Positions 1 through 10,788 of a DNA stretch of 64,000 bases are shown here, piece by piece. The DNA lies in NCBI GenBank assembly GCA_963513935.1, contig OY740768.1, positions 15,674,590-15,738,589 on the forward strand. Direction: 5' to 3'. This stretch comes from Aphrophora alni (Eukaryota; Arthropoda; Insecta; Hemiptera; Aphrophoridae). The translations under genes were made by a program, and so were the position numbers. The notes below the pieces were generated by a model. The model saw nothing but the letters and a program-made list of their open reading frames with translations, was not told the DNA's origin and ran no database searches. Each line of letters opens with the position of its first letter. The first letter of the stretch is position 1.

Positions 1-3000
1 AGTAGTGCTGTAATATAGTACTAAACGTTGTAATAGTAGTGCTGTACTATACTACTACGCTGTTGTAGTAGTGGTGATGTATTTTAGTACTAAACGTTGT
101 AATAGTAGTACTGTACTATACTACTTCGCCGTTGTAGTAGTGGTGATGTACTATTGTACTAAACGTTGTAATAGTAGTGCTGTACTATACTACTACGCCG
201 TTGTAATAGTAGTGCTGTACTATAGTACTAAACGTTGTAATTGTAGTGCTGTACTATAGTACTACGTCGTTGTAATAGTAGAGCTGTACTATACTACTAC
301 GCCGTTGTAATAGTGGTGCTGTACTATAGTACTAAACGTTGTAATAGTAGTACTGTACTATACTACTACGCCGTTGTAATAGTGGTGCTGTACTATAGTA
401 CTACGCCGTTGTAATAGTGGTGCTGTACTATAGTACTAAACGTTGTAATTGTAGTGCTGTACTATAGTACTACGTCGTTGTAATAGTAGAGCTGTACTAT
501 ACTACTACGCCGTTGTAATAGTGGTGCTGTACTATAGTACTAAACGTTGTAATAGTAGTACTGTACTATACTACTACGCCGTTGTAATAGTGGTGCTGTA
601 CTATACTACTACGCCGTTGTAATAGTGGTGCTGTACTATAGTACTAAACGTTGTAATTGTAGTGCTGTACTATAGTACTACGTCGTTGTAATAGTAGAGC
701 TGTACTATACTACTACGCCGTTGTAATAGTGGTGCTGTACTATAGTAATAAACGTTGTAATAGTAGTACTGTACTATACTACTACGCCGTTGTAATAGTG
801 GTGCTGTACTATAGTACTAAACGTTGTAATAGTAGTGCTGTACTATACTACTACGCCGTTGTAGTAGTGGTGCTGTACTATAGTACTAAACGTTGTAATA
901 GTAGTACTGTACTATACTACTACGCCGTTGTAATAGTAGTGCTGTACTATAGTACTAAACGTTGTAATAGTAGTACTGTACTATACTACTACGCCGTTGT
1001 AATAGTGGTGCTGTACTCTAGTACTAAACGTTGTAATAGTAGTGCTGTACTATACTACTACGCCGTTGTAATAGTGGTGCTGTACTATAGTACTAAACGT
1101 TGTAATAGTAGTGCTGTACTATAGTACTAAACGTTGTAATCGTATTACTGTACTATACTACTACGCCGTTGTAATAGTAGTGCTGTACTATAGTAATAAA
1201 CGTTGTAATAGTAGTACTGTACTATACTACTACGCCGTTGTAATAGTGGTGCTGTACTATAGTACTAAACGTTGTAATAGTGGTGCTGTACTATAGTACT
1301 AAACGTTGTAATAGTAGTGATGTACTATAGTACTAAACGTTGTAATAGTAGTGCTGTACTATACTACTACGCCGTTGTAATAGTGGTGCTGTACTATAGT
1401 AATAAACGTTGTAATAGTAGTACTGTACTATACTACTACGTCGTTGTAATAGTGGTGCTGTACTATAGTACAAAACGTTGTAATAGTGGTGCTGTACTAT
1501 AGTACTAAACGTTGTAATAGTAGTGCTGTACTATACTACTACGCCGTTGTAGTAGTGGTGCTGTAATATAGTACTAAACGTTGTAATAGTAGTGCTGTAC
1601 TATACTACTACGCCGTTGTAGTAGTGGTGCTGTAATATAGTACTAAACGTTGTAATTGTAGTGCTGTACTATAGTACTACGCCGTTGTAATAGTAGAGCT
1701 GTACTATACTACTACGCCGTTGTAATAGTGGTGCTGTACTATAGTAATAAACGTTGTAATAGTAGTACTGTACTATACTACTACGCCGTTGTAATAGTGG
1801 TGCTGTACTATAGTACTAAACGTTGTAATAGTGGTGCTGTACTATAGTACTAAACGTTGTAATAGTAGTGATGTACTATAGTACTAAACGTTGTAATAGT
1901 AGTGCTGTACTATACTACTACGCCGTTGTAGTAGTGGTGCTGTAATATAGTACTAAACGTTGTAATAGTAGTGCTGTACTATACTACTACGCCGTTGTAG
2001 TAGTGGTGCTGTATATAGTACTAAACGTTGTAATTGTAGTGCTGTACTATAGTACTACGCCGTTGTAATAGTAGAGCTGTACTATACTACTACGCCGTTG
2101 TAATAGTGGTGCTGTACTATAGTACTAAACGTTGTAATAGTAGTGATGTACTATAGTACTAAACGTTGTAATAGTAGTGCTGTACTATACTACTACGCCG
2201 TTGTAGTAGTGATGCTGTACTATAGTACTAAACGTTGTAATAGTAGTGCTGTACTATACTACTACGCCGTTGTAATAGTGGTGCTGTACTATAGTACTAA
2301 ACGTTGTAATAGTAGTGATGTACTATAGTACTAAACGTTGTAATAGTAGTGATGTACTATAGTACTAAACGTTGTAATAGTAGTGCTGTACTATACTACT
2401 ACGCCGTTGTAGTAGTGATGCTGTACTATAGTACTAAACGTTGTAATAGTAGTGATGTACTATAGTACTAAACGTTGTAATAGTAGTGCTGTACTATACT
2501 ACTATGCCGTTGTAGTAGTGATGCTGTACTATAGTACTAAACGTTGTAATAGTAGTGATGTACTATACTACTACGCCGTTGTAGTAGTGATGCTGTACTA
2601 TAGTACTAAACGTTGTAATAGTAGTGATGTACTATACTACTACGCCGTTGTAGTAGTGATGCTGTACTATAGTACTAAACGTTGTAATAGTAGTGATGTA
2701 CTATAGTACTAAACGTTGTAATAGTAGTGCTGTACTATACTACTATGCCGTTGTAGTAGTGATGCTGTACTATAGTACTAAACGTTGTAATAGTAGTGAT
2801 GTACTATACTACTACGCCGTTGTAGTAGTGATGCTGTACTATAGTACTAAACGTTGTAATAGTAGTGATGTACTATAGTACTAAACGTTGTAATAGTAGT
2901 GCTGTACTATACTACTATGCCGTTGTAGTAGTGATGCTGTACTATAGTACTAAACGTTGTAATAGTAGTGATGTACTATACTACTACGCCGTTGTAGTAG

Positions 3001-3760
3001 TGATGCTGTACTATAGTACTAAACGTTGTAATAGTAGTGATGTACTATAGTACTAAACGTTGTAATAGTAGTGCTGTACTATACTACTATGCCGTTGTAG
3101 TAGTGATGCTGTACTATAGTACTAAACGTTGTAATAGTAGTGATGTACTATACTACTACGCCGTTGTAGTAGTGATGCTGTACTATAGTACTAAACGTTG
3201 TAATAGTAGTGATGTACTATAGTACTAAACGTTGTAATAGTAGTGCTGTACTATACTACTATGCCGTTGTAATAGTGGTGCTGTACTATAGTACTAAACG
3301 TTGTAATAGTAGTGATGTACTATAGTACTAAACGTTGTAATAGTAGTGCTGTACTATACTACTACGCCGTTGTAGTAGTGATGCTGTACTATAGTACTAA
3401 ACGTTGTAATAGTAGTGCTGTACTATACTACTACGCCGTTGTAGTAGTGATGCTGTACTATAGTACTAAACGTTGTAATAGTAGTGATGTACTATAGTAC
3501 TAAACGTTGTAATAGTAGTGCTGTACTATACTACTACGCCGTTGTAGTAGTGATGCTGTACTATAGTACTAAACGTTGTAATAGTAGTGATGTACTATAG
3601 TACTAAACGTTGTAATAGTAGTGCTGTACTATACTACTACGCCGTTGTAGTAGTGATGCTGTACTATAGTACTAAACGTTGTAATAGTAGTGATGTACTA
3701 TAGTACTAAACGTTGTAATAGTAGTGCTGTACTATACTACTATGCCGTTGTAGTAGTGGT
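1..3760. repeat. 34/35-bp satellite array (69-bp dimer) with higher-order structure
   Basis: About 108 head-to-tail monomers of two alternating types. Type A (34 bp) contains GTACTATAGTAC then TAAACG; type B (35 bp) contains GTACTATACTAC then TACGCCG. A+B makes a 69-bp dimer. The left part is a loose A/B mixture. From about 2.45 kb the order becomes regular: 2693-3222 repeats an A-B-A-B-A unit of exactly 172 bp, and 3487-3757 repeats an A-B-A unit of 103 bp. The array runs off the left edge of the window, so its full length is unknown. Because 69 is divisible by three, the dimer reads as open frames on the plus strand (a 23-residue period rich in Tyr and Val); these are by-products of the repeat, not genes. 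Confidence 0.97.
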
Positions 3761-3905
3761 GACGTCGTTGTACAACACTGTGGTGCTGTACTGCATTAAT
3801 ATGCCCATGAAGTAGTGGTGCTGTACTAAAACACTAAGACATTGTGGTACTGTGCTATAATGCTAAGCCGTTGTTGTGGTGCTGTACTATACAACTAAAC
3901 TGTTT
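3761..3905. repeat. Decayed edge of the satellite array
   Basis: Four or so diverged monomers are still visible (GTGGTGCTGTACT and CGTTGT blocks recur) before the periodicity is lost near 3.9 kb. Degenerate units at an array edge fit the usual picture, in which homogenisation by unequal exchange is weakest at the borders. Confidence 0.7.
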
Positions 3906-4790
3906 CTAAATAAAAACTAGTGTCCTAGGGTACACTATACCAAAATTTCTAGTTTCTATCTTTATTTTTGTGGCTGCTGTAGTGTTTATGTTCAGACGAC
4001 TACTGCATGTTGAAAATATATTTTTCTGTTTCCTAAGGAAGTGAAATGTGAAGATAAGTAAAAAAAAAGGACAGTTTTAACCAACTACCGAACTTCTCTA
4101 TATTTCGTATAACTCCAGAGTAAGTAAAATATTGGTGAAAAGTTTTAGAAATCAGTTGATCTTCCACGTAGATCTGGAATTCAGATTAAAAGAAGTATTT
4201 GAGAATGATTTTGTATTCAGTTTACTTTTAAATAATTGTTAGACGCAACCTCTTTAATCCAATTAACATATAAATTATTTTACATGTAAATAGTCAAATT
4301 TGATGACCATCAATCAGCAATGCTATGCACACTGCAATTGTAAGCTAGGATTGAATTGCATCCACTGTAGAGGAAAGCCTACTTCAATAACTGTTCCTGT
4401 GTTATTGCCTTTTGTAGGTTAAGAGTGGCCTATTCATACTTCAAGTGTGGCAACATCAACATACAAAATATCTCTTCCCTCCGTTCTATTCAACCCTCTT
4501 TCAGTTATCTTCCCACATATCTATCCTATGACCTAGATAAAGTAGATAGTGTATATTTTGAAAATTGCAAGTAAAGAAAATACTTGAGGAATAATTTGAG
4601 AAAAAGAAAAATGGATTTTAACAGTTTCCATTAACAGCTCGATTTACATAGAGGACGTGTTATTGGCAAAAATGAAGCTTTGGGCCCTATTTAAATAAAT
4701 ATTTGTTTTCGTTTTGTTTTCAAAAACTGCGCCCAATGTTCATTTTTACCTTTTGGCTAACAACAACCGAAATTACATTTTTATTGACGA
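3906..4790. other. AT-rich unique spacer
   Basis: I see no coding frame, tandem repeat or RNA gene here. The sequence is AT-rich with scattered A and T runs. Confidence 0.5.
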
Positions 4791-4841
4791 ATACAGTATA
4801 ACAAACACACAGAACACGATTCTCACAAAAAATACGCCTAA

Positions 4842-4886
4842 GTATCAGACGCGTTTCAACGACACGGTCGTCCTCTTCAGTGATAC
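4842..4886 (-). ncRNA. Hammerhead-ribozyme-like motif, left arm of fold-back 1
   Basis: Read on the minus strand: stem I strand GTATCA, core CTGAAGA (fits CUGANGA), one extra G, a stem II hairpin whose GACGAC pairs with GTCGTT (one G-U pair), then GAAA, the palindrome ACGCGT as a potential stem III, C as cleavage-site residue (GUC), and TGATAC, which exactly complements the first stem I strand. The family (type I hammerhead with a minimal stem III) is known from Penelope-like elements and retrozymes. The single extra nucleotide between the CUGANGA core and stem II is not canonical, so activity is uncertain. Confidence 0.4.
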
Positions 4887-4946
4887 ACGAGCTACACCAA
4901 TCAAACTATAACTCAAGTTAGTTTCATTGGAGAAACTTCAGCTCGT

Positions 4947-4991
4947 GTATCACTGAAGAGGACGGCCTTGTCGTTGAAACGCGTCTGATAC
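4947..4991 (+). ncRNA. Hammerhead-ribozyme-like motif, right arm of fold-back 1
   Basis: GTATCA (4947-4952) pairs with TGATAC (4986-4991) as stem I. The core CTGAAGA is at 4953-4959, GAAAC at 4976-4980, and the palindrome ACGCGT followed by C gives a GUC cleavage triplet at 4983-4985. Stem II is weaker than in the left arm because of substitutions around 4963-4969. It is the mirror copy of the 4842-4886 motif, so the two are not independent evidence. Confidence 0.35.
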
Positions 4992-5042
4992 TTAGGCGTA
5001 TTTTTTGTGAGAATTGTGTTCTGTGTGTTTGTTATACTGTAT

Positions 5043-6143
5043 AATTTTTCTCATAAGTCAAGCTCAACATTTAATATAGAGACGAATAGTTTTAGTAGAT
5101 TTTTATTTGGTAAGAGATTGAGGAAGTGAGTGCCATGTTTGTATTAATAATTCAAAATATTTCCAAGTGCAACAGTATTTTCTCCTATACTCTATATAAA
5201 TAGTTACAGCTCTTCTTAAATGTTTAAAGTCTGAATCATATTTTATTGTTTTTCTATTAAAGATTATGAAGTTTTAATTCCAGTGCAATCCGTTCCACTT
5301 CACTTAAACGCCTCTTATTCTCTTAGTTTTATTTAGTTTTCTTGTTGAAATAAATGGGTACAAGAGCTTTGTTTAGGTTGTCACAGATGAGAGAACACCA
5401 GTTTTGTAAATCACAACTGGCCTTTTTATGGCAACGTTGATTTATGATTTACATAGAAACTATTGCGATTTGAAATATCCGACTTTTATTTGTCTTTATA
5501 AAATTTATTAATTTTTTGTCTTGTTATTTAAAGGCGAACAACCTATCGATCAAACCTTCTAAAAAAAGGAAGAAAAGAACATAAAATAAAGATCGTTAGT
5601 CCTCAAATGTTCTATTAGTGTGAGCTTCGGAAAGAACAAGATTTGTTCAAGAGGGACCTGATATGAAATGTAAGTGGGGATTCTAACCCAACAGTAGCTA
5701 GGGCTCTCGGTATTACCAAGTAAGCACTCACCATAAATGAGCCTTCAAGAGAAATGTATTCCCACAGTAATAGCAAAACCTTACTAAGAAAGTAAGTTTA
5801 AGTGAAAGTACTGTAAGTGTAAGTAAGTAACCTTTAAGTAAGTGTCAACGTCATCTAATGCATTATTTTGGCCGATAAAGAACGGTGGCATTGAACGATA
5901 AAAAAATATATACTGTATTTTATCTATAATTTATTATCTTATTTATGGGTTTCAATAAACGACTTTCCTCTCCCCCTCCCCCCAACACCCCAAAAAACTT
6001 TTAAAAGAGTAGTCATTTAAAGACAGTTTCTCTGTAAGCTTAAGTGTCAAGGATCGATAATCCGATTTCAATGCAGGTTCGTTCATCTTCTACGTAGGTT
6101 CGTGTTATAAATAAATATTGAGCTTGACTTGTGAGATAATATT
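5043..6143. other. AT-rich spacer with one dispersed-repeat fragment
   Basis: Mostly AT-rich and non-coding. At about 5620-5700 there is a minus-strand fragment of the dispersed repeat that forms the 139-bp array at 58.2-59.6 kb (shared blocks: GGGTTAGA, TTTCAT, TCAGGTC, TCTTG). Close to the right arm of fold-back 1, TATAGAGACGAATAGTT (about 5077) is almost repeated at about 7835 beside another hammerhead-like motif. Confidence 0.5.
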
Positions 6144-6381
6144 AGATAGAATAAAACTCGAACACAAGATCTCACAAAAACTACGTTTACTTAATCAAAC
6201 GCGTTTCAACGACAAAGTCGCCATCGTCAGTGATTTATGAGCTACAATATTACAATAATACAGTTATAATTTAGTTATTGTAGTCCTTGTATCACTGAGG
6301 ATGGCGACTTTGTCGTTGAAACGCGTTTGATGAAGTAAACGTAATTTTTGTGAGATCTTGTGTTCGAGTTTTATTCAATCT
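6144..6381. mobile_element. Fold-back element 2, same family as element 1
   Basis: Arms of about 100 bp (6144-6243 and 6281-6381) are imperfect reverse complements around a short AT-rich loop. The shared core AACGCGTTTCAACGACA, and the order of blocks, match element 1, while outer parts differ. Arm-to-arm divergence looks slightly greater than in element 1. Non-coding. Each arm again carries a hammerhead-like motif (minus strand about 6190-6238, plus strand about 6289-6333). Confidence 0.75.
6289..6333 (+). ncRNA. Hammerhead-like motif in fold-back 2 (right arm)
   Basis: Stem I ATCA/TGAT, core CTGAGGA (6295-6301), one extra T, stem II GGCGAC/GTCGTT with loop TTT, then GAAA and the palindrome ACGCGT followed by T. 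The stem I base pairs differ from those in fold-back 1; in the left arm AATCA pairs with TGATT. Pairing is therefore partly kept while sequence changes, which is what a once-functional RNA would leave behind. Confidence 0.35.
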
Positions 6382-7157
6382 ATGTACGTGTTATATAGTC
6401 AGGTTTATGTTTGACTAACATTGTTCATGTTTTCAAGTTACAACAATATTTGTCTGCAAGGGTTATATAAAACTAAACTTTTCGACATGTTTTAAGCATT
6501 TTCTTTAATTTTCGACAACGATATATATTTTTTCAATGACGAAGTTGGTATTAATTTGAATCTAATTGCAACTGAAAACTTTTTAGAAATTAGTACCTGA
6601 GTTATAACAATTTTTTGCTGCTAAAAAATATAGATTTTTCTCCATATTTTGAGCATCAATGTAAAATTTTCAGCTACAAATTATGTTTTACCAGTCACAT
6701 ATTTGGTATTTGAATTCAACGAGAAAAATGAACACACTTTTTAAAAATTGTTAGGTAGTTTTGACGTTTTAACAATTTGATTTACGATTTAAAGGAAAAC
6801 CACATTATAATTATTATTCTTCAGTGTGGTTTTACACATACAACATACTTTTGATCAGTATAATAGTTGATGCATAATTAAATCATCATTTGGAATTGAT
6901 AGAATTATAAAGTTTGCATCAGAAGTTTCAAAATTTAGACAAGGCAATTTTAGATTGAATGACACCGTGTTAGATAGGCCTATATAAAAGCGCAACCGTC
7001 CGAGGATTTTCCTTATTCTTTTTCAACTTCTACGAAACAAAAAATAAGCGTAAGGACATTTTGTTTGGTGCCTGTTTTGTTGTCAATTATTTCGACTGAC
7101 GGTGTGATTATCGGGTGTTGTCGATGGTCAAAGGAATTCGTTAATCCTCCAATTAGA
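6382..7157. other. AT-rich spacer
   Basis: No gene or tandem repeat seen. GC content rises near 7100-7150, just before the inverted GTCGAACTGGTCCGA motifs. Confidence 0.5.
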
Positions 7158-7705
7158 GAGGTCGAACTGGTCCGAGGGTTCGCGTAGGGGTGAGGTCGAA
7201 CTGGTCCGACGGCATATAGGTAATCATTTTATTTTGGTCACCATTGGCGTTTTCTAAACTAATAATGGCGAACATTCACTAGTTTTTCTGTTAATTAACT
7301 ATATGTACTTAAAATGTTACCTAGAAACTACTATTATTAAGAGTTTAGGTTAGGTTAGGTTAGGTTAGGTTAGGTTAGGTTAGGTTAGGTTAGGATAGGT
7401 TAGGTTAGGTTAGGTTAAGTAAGTAGCTTTTTTCTTATCAGGCAAGAGGCAAACGACTAGTGGTATGTAGTTCCCATTATCTACACAATGTATTGTGAAG
7501 AATTGGTAAAAAGAATTTAGCTGAAAAAGCGAAGGTCCCATCAATAAATATTTTATTATTTTTTACTACGTAGGCCTACTCCAAATTACTCTTCCGGGAT
7601 TTCCTGCCTCTACCTGCTTTCTAACCATCGGACCAGTTCGACCGTGACCCTTCCCTAAGCAACAAAAATATCATTGGAATATTTTGATCATCAGACCAGT
7701 TCGGT
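7158..7705. repeat. Inverted GTCGAACTGGTCCGA motifs around a telomere-like tract
   Basis: GAGGTCGAACTGGTCCGA occurs twice in direct orientation (7158-7175 and 7192-7209). Shorter, less exact versions occur twice in inverted orientation (7628-7642 and 7690-7705). GATTATC words lie just outside both ends (about 7107 and 7710). This could be the inverted terminal region of an unrecognised DNA element, with the (TTAGG)n tract inside it. No target-site duplication was established. Confidence 0.5.
7345..7416 (+). repeat. Interstitial (TTAGG)n telomere-like tract
   Basis: Fourteen or so TTAGG units; one unit reads ATAGG and the last is degenerate (TTAAG). TTAGG is the canonical insect telomeric repeat. 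Unique sequence continues on both sides, so this is an interstitial tract and not a chromosome end. Confidence 0.95.
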
Positions 7706-7909
7706 ACCACCCGTGATTATCACGGAATGGTTTAAACAAATTTTAGTTTTTTGTTTTAGTTTTTAGAAGGTCCACTTATTTTGTATGTTGGTTTAAAACG
7801 ATAAAGGATGAACACCTTGGTAAAGGTCGTGGTTATAGAGACGAACAGTTCTACTAGATAAACATATTAAATTACTTTGTCCGTCGTGTGACTTTGTTTG
7901 AAAAATATT

Positions 7910-7955
7910 TTAGGACATGTTTCGAGACCGCAATCTCATCATCAGTTGAAAATTA
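7910..7955 (-). ncRNA. Isolated hammerhead-like motif
   Basis: Read on the minus strand: CTGATGA (7939-7945), one extra T, stem II GAGA/TCTC with loop TTGCGG, GAAA, the palindrome ACATGT as stem III, and C completing a GUC triplet. Stem I is poor next to the core, although ATTTT/AAAAT can pair a little further out. It has the same architecture as the fold-back motifs with different sequence. TATAGAGACGAACAGTT lies about 75 bp upstream on the plus strand and resembles sequence next to fold-back 1. Confidence 0.35.
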
Positions 7956-10032
7956 GATAATCGTCGCTTGAGGTCGTGGAGAAAACAAAATATTTAAAAC
8001 GCTGACAAAGATACAAAAACCCTCCACAGTACACATGAACATAAGAAAAAATGGGTTGGATGCAAAATAATTAGTTTAATGGCCACTAATTAGAAATATA
8101 TTACTAAGTGAATGCCGTGGAATGATTACTAAAATTCTTAGATATTGTTTAAAATGTTTTCTCAGACTCAACCCAATGTAATGTATCCAAGATATTCGTA
8201 TGGGGCAGAATCCTGGTTTTAAAGATTATACTTAATAAATTATCTGTCTGAAGTAGACAGATAGTTTTATAGAGTGATCAATAACTATTTAAGCGAGAAT
8301 ATAGGTCAGGTAGAACCCCTATTGTTTATTTATACAAGTTGTATAAACTGACTGCAACTAGGTCATGATTGTACATTCTATTGTTTTATACTTTGATAAT
8401 ACATAAGTATATTACATTTAATAACAATAAATTGGTAAATAAAATTGTTATCAAAATGTTTTATTTATTTTTTAGGTTATACAACGGCTTACGTAAAATT
8501 TTTTCGAATTTAAAATCAATGTCTGCTCCTTGAAGTCGTAGATTCAGTCAATTGAAACATACACACAAATTTGAATTGGTTATATTCGCAACCTAATGTA
8601 AATCTTACGAAAATCGCTAAGGTAATTTATGTTACAGAAAATAACAGACAGACTATAAGACGTAAGCCTTGTTTTAGACTACAAGTGAAAAGAAGTCTGA
8701 TTAAGTTTAATTCTTGAAGTGAAATCTAAAGATATTTTGTTTGCAAACGCAGCAACTAATATAGCGGAACTCCAAAGATTCACTGACACACTTTTCTTAA
8801 AATATAAAACGGAGACAATAAAAGTGATTTACTGTACCAAATTACCGACATTTACAGCAGCAATAAATATCGGATAACAGCCAATAAACCCAAGCTGGTT
8901 TGTTTTCTGATATCTACAAAGATTTAGGGTTCAATGAATTTACAAACATGGTCAAAATTAATATTTTTGTGTAAATTATGTGAACAATGTTATTAAAAGA
9001 GATATTTTGTTTCTATTAAAACCTGTTTTATTAGTGTCTCATATAACACTATCTGCACACCAGTGTCATTATGGCACTTATCTGGTCACTGTTGTGACAA
9101 TTAACCTTTTAACAGGTTTATTAAATCATGATATTTTGCATGTCACCATAAATTGTACATAGGTTAAAAAAAAGCATAAACTTACTTCACGCTGGAAGAT
9201 GTATATTTGCCGAAATAAAAGAGATTGACTGTAAAAACTATTTTAATTTGAGGCTATATGGAAATCAAACATTGAGCATATGAAAATTTTGATAATAAAC
9301 TATAAATATTAACAATTACTAAAAGATTAATAATGCCTATAGTTACTAATATTTATAGAACTAAATATTTAACTATAAAGTATAAGAGCCGCGTTGAACT
9401 ATAGTTAATCGCCTGTTAGACTTACTGCCCCGTACAGCTAAATAATAGGGAAATTTAAAACACTGGCAGGTCCGACTAATGTTACCGCCTAACACTAACT
9501 AGAAAACGCTGCGCCGCTTCTTACTGTATTTAGCCGATCATTGTGAAATTTCGAACACTACTTAAATAAATAATCGCCCTCAATATAAATTCCGGACAAT
9601 TAGGAGACTTTTTTCTTCGTGCCAGGTAGTTTTATTTCGTCGTATATCGGGTCACCGATAGGGTGACTTTATCGCATTTCCTAGCTCTCAAATTCAACGT
9701 GATCACGTCATATACCTGTTCATAAACTAAATAAAAACCAAACAAAACTTGTCGTTACCGAATATGTCAGTTCTATAGTTGTTAGTCAAAAAGTGAAAAC
9801 GAACTCCATGGATCATTGTTCAAAGGCGTTGATCGTCTTTAAGAAATTGACATTAGAGAAAGATAGTTCAAACTGATTTTGATGTAACAGTAATTTTGTG
9901 TTTTTTTATGCCAGTTACCTCCAAATTTCGAGTTAAAAAAAAGGGACGGAATGTTTCATGTCTAATATATGACCACAAAATAATTGTTTTAAAACCCCTC
10001 TTGGACTGAAATAGTAAATAAAATGACTGTGC
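7956..10032. other. Long AT-rich stretch without recognisable genes
   Basis: No supported coding sequence. About 9760-10020 resembles the dispersed repeat also seen at 44.1-44.6 and 54.3-54.6 kb (shared TCAAAAAGTGAAAA and CCAAATTTCGAGTT-like words). The remainder looks unique and low in complexity. Confidence 0.45.
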
Positions 10033-10788
10033 GTCACTGAAGTCGCTACCTACTAGAGCGGTGTCCATTTTTACCTAATCCAGAATGTCCTTACCAGGCA
10101 ACAGCTGACTTGGTAGCTGGGTTGTGTACACTGAGATCACTACCAACTAGAGTGGTGGCCATTTGTACCTAACCATAAAATCCCCTTAGCAGACAACAGC
10201 AGACTTGGTAACCGGGTTGTGTACACTGAGATCACTAACTACTAGAACGGTGTCCATTTGTACCTAACCCAGAATGTCCTTAGCAGACAACAGCTGACTT
10301 GGTAGCTGGGTTGTGTACACTGAGATCACTACCTACTAGAGCGGTGAACATTCGTACCTAACCCAGAATGTCCTTAGCAGGTAACAGCTGACTTGGTAGC
10401 TGAGTTGAGTACACTGAGGTCGCTAACTACTAGAGCGGTTAACAATTGTACCTAACCCAGAATGTCCTTAGCAGGAAACAGCTGTCTTGGTAGCTGAGTT
10501 GAGTACACTGAGATCACTACCTACTAGAGCGGTGAACATTTGTACCTAACCCAGAATGTCCTTAGCAGGAAACAGCTGACTTGGTAGCTGAGTTGAGTAC
10601 ACTGAGATCGCTACCTACTAGAGTGGTGATCATTTTTACCTACCCCATAATATCCTTTGCGTGCAACAGCTGACTTGGTAGCTGAGTTGAGTACACTGAG
10701 ATCGCTACCTACTAGAGTGGTGATCATTTTTACCTACCCCAGAATATCCTTTGCGTGCAACAGCTGACTTGGTAGTTGGGTTGAGTAA
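10033..10788. repeat. 94-bp tandem repeat, eight copies
   Basis: The word CACTGA(G/A)-TC starts each unit at 10037, 10131, 10226, 10320, 10414, 10508, 10602 and 10696, giving a spacing of 94 bp (one unit 95). Each unit also contains ACTAGAGCGGTG, AGAATGTCCTTAGCAG and AACAGCTGACTTGGTAG. Copies differ at scattered sites. The last two copies are nearly identical, which suggests a recent local duplication. No coding frame persists through the array. Confidence 0.95.

Larger units (their letters stand above)
4791..5042. mobile_element. Fold-back (inverted-repeat) element 1
   Basis: Two arms of about 103 bp (4791-4893 and 4940-5042) are near-perfect reverse complements around a 46-bp loop. Mismatches are few, for example near the middle of the arm (4850-4870 against 4960-4975). 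The outer ends read ATACAGTAT and its complement. The arms contain ACGCGTTTCAACGAC and a CTTCAGTGAT block, both shared with the element at 6144-6381, so the two belong to one family. I could not define a convincing target-site duplication. It is non-coding: the open frame at 4714-4911 merely reads through the left arm. Each arm carries a hammerhead-like motif, listed separately. Confidence 0.8.

Noticed and set aside
71..3497. Many plus-strand open frames with a 23-residue Tyr/Val-rich period
   Set aside because: They exist only because the 69-bp satellite dimer is a multiple of three; they break wherever two A monomers are adjacent and have no start context or flanking gene structure.
4714..4911. 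65-codon plus-strand frame
   Set aside because: It reads through the left arm of a fold-back element and stops in its loop; the mirrored arm shows no matching frame.
10033..10788. Regular repeats that could suggest a CRISPR array
   Set aside because: Whole 94-bp units repeat with no unique spacers, in a eukaryotic context and without cas genes. The same applies to the 37-bp and 139-bp arrays.
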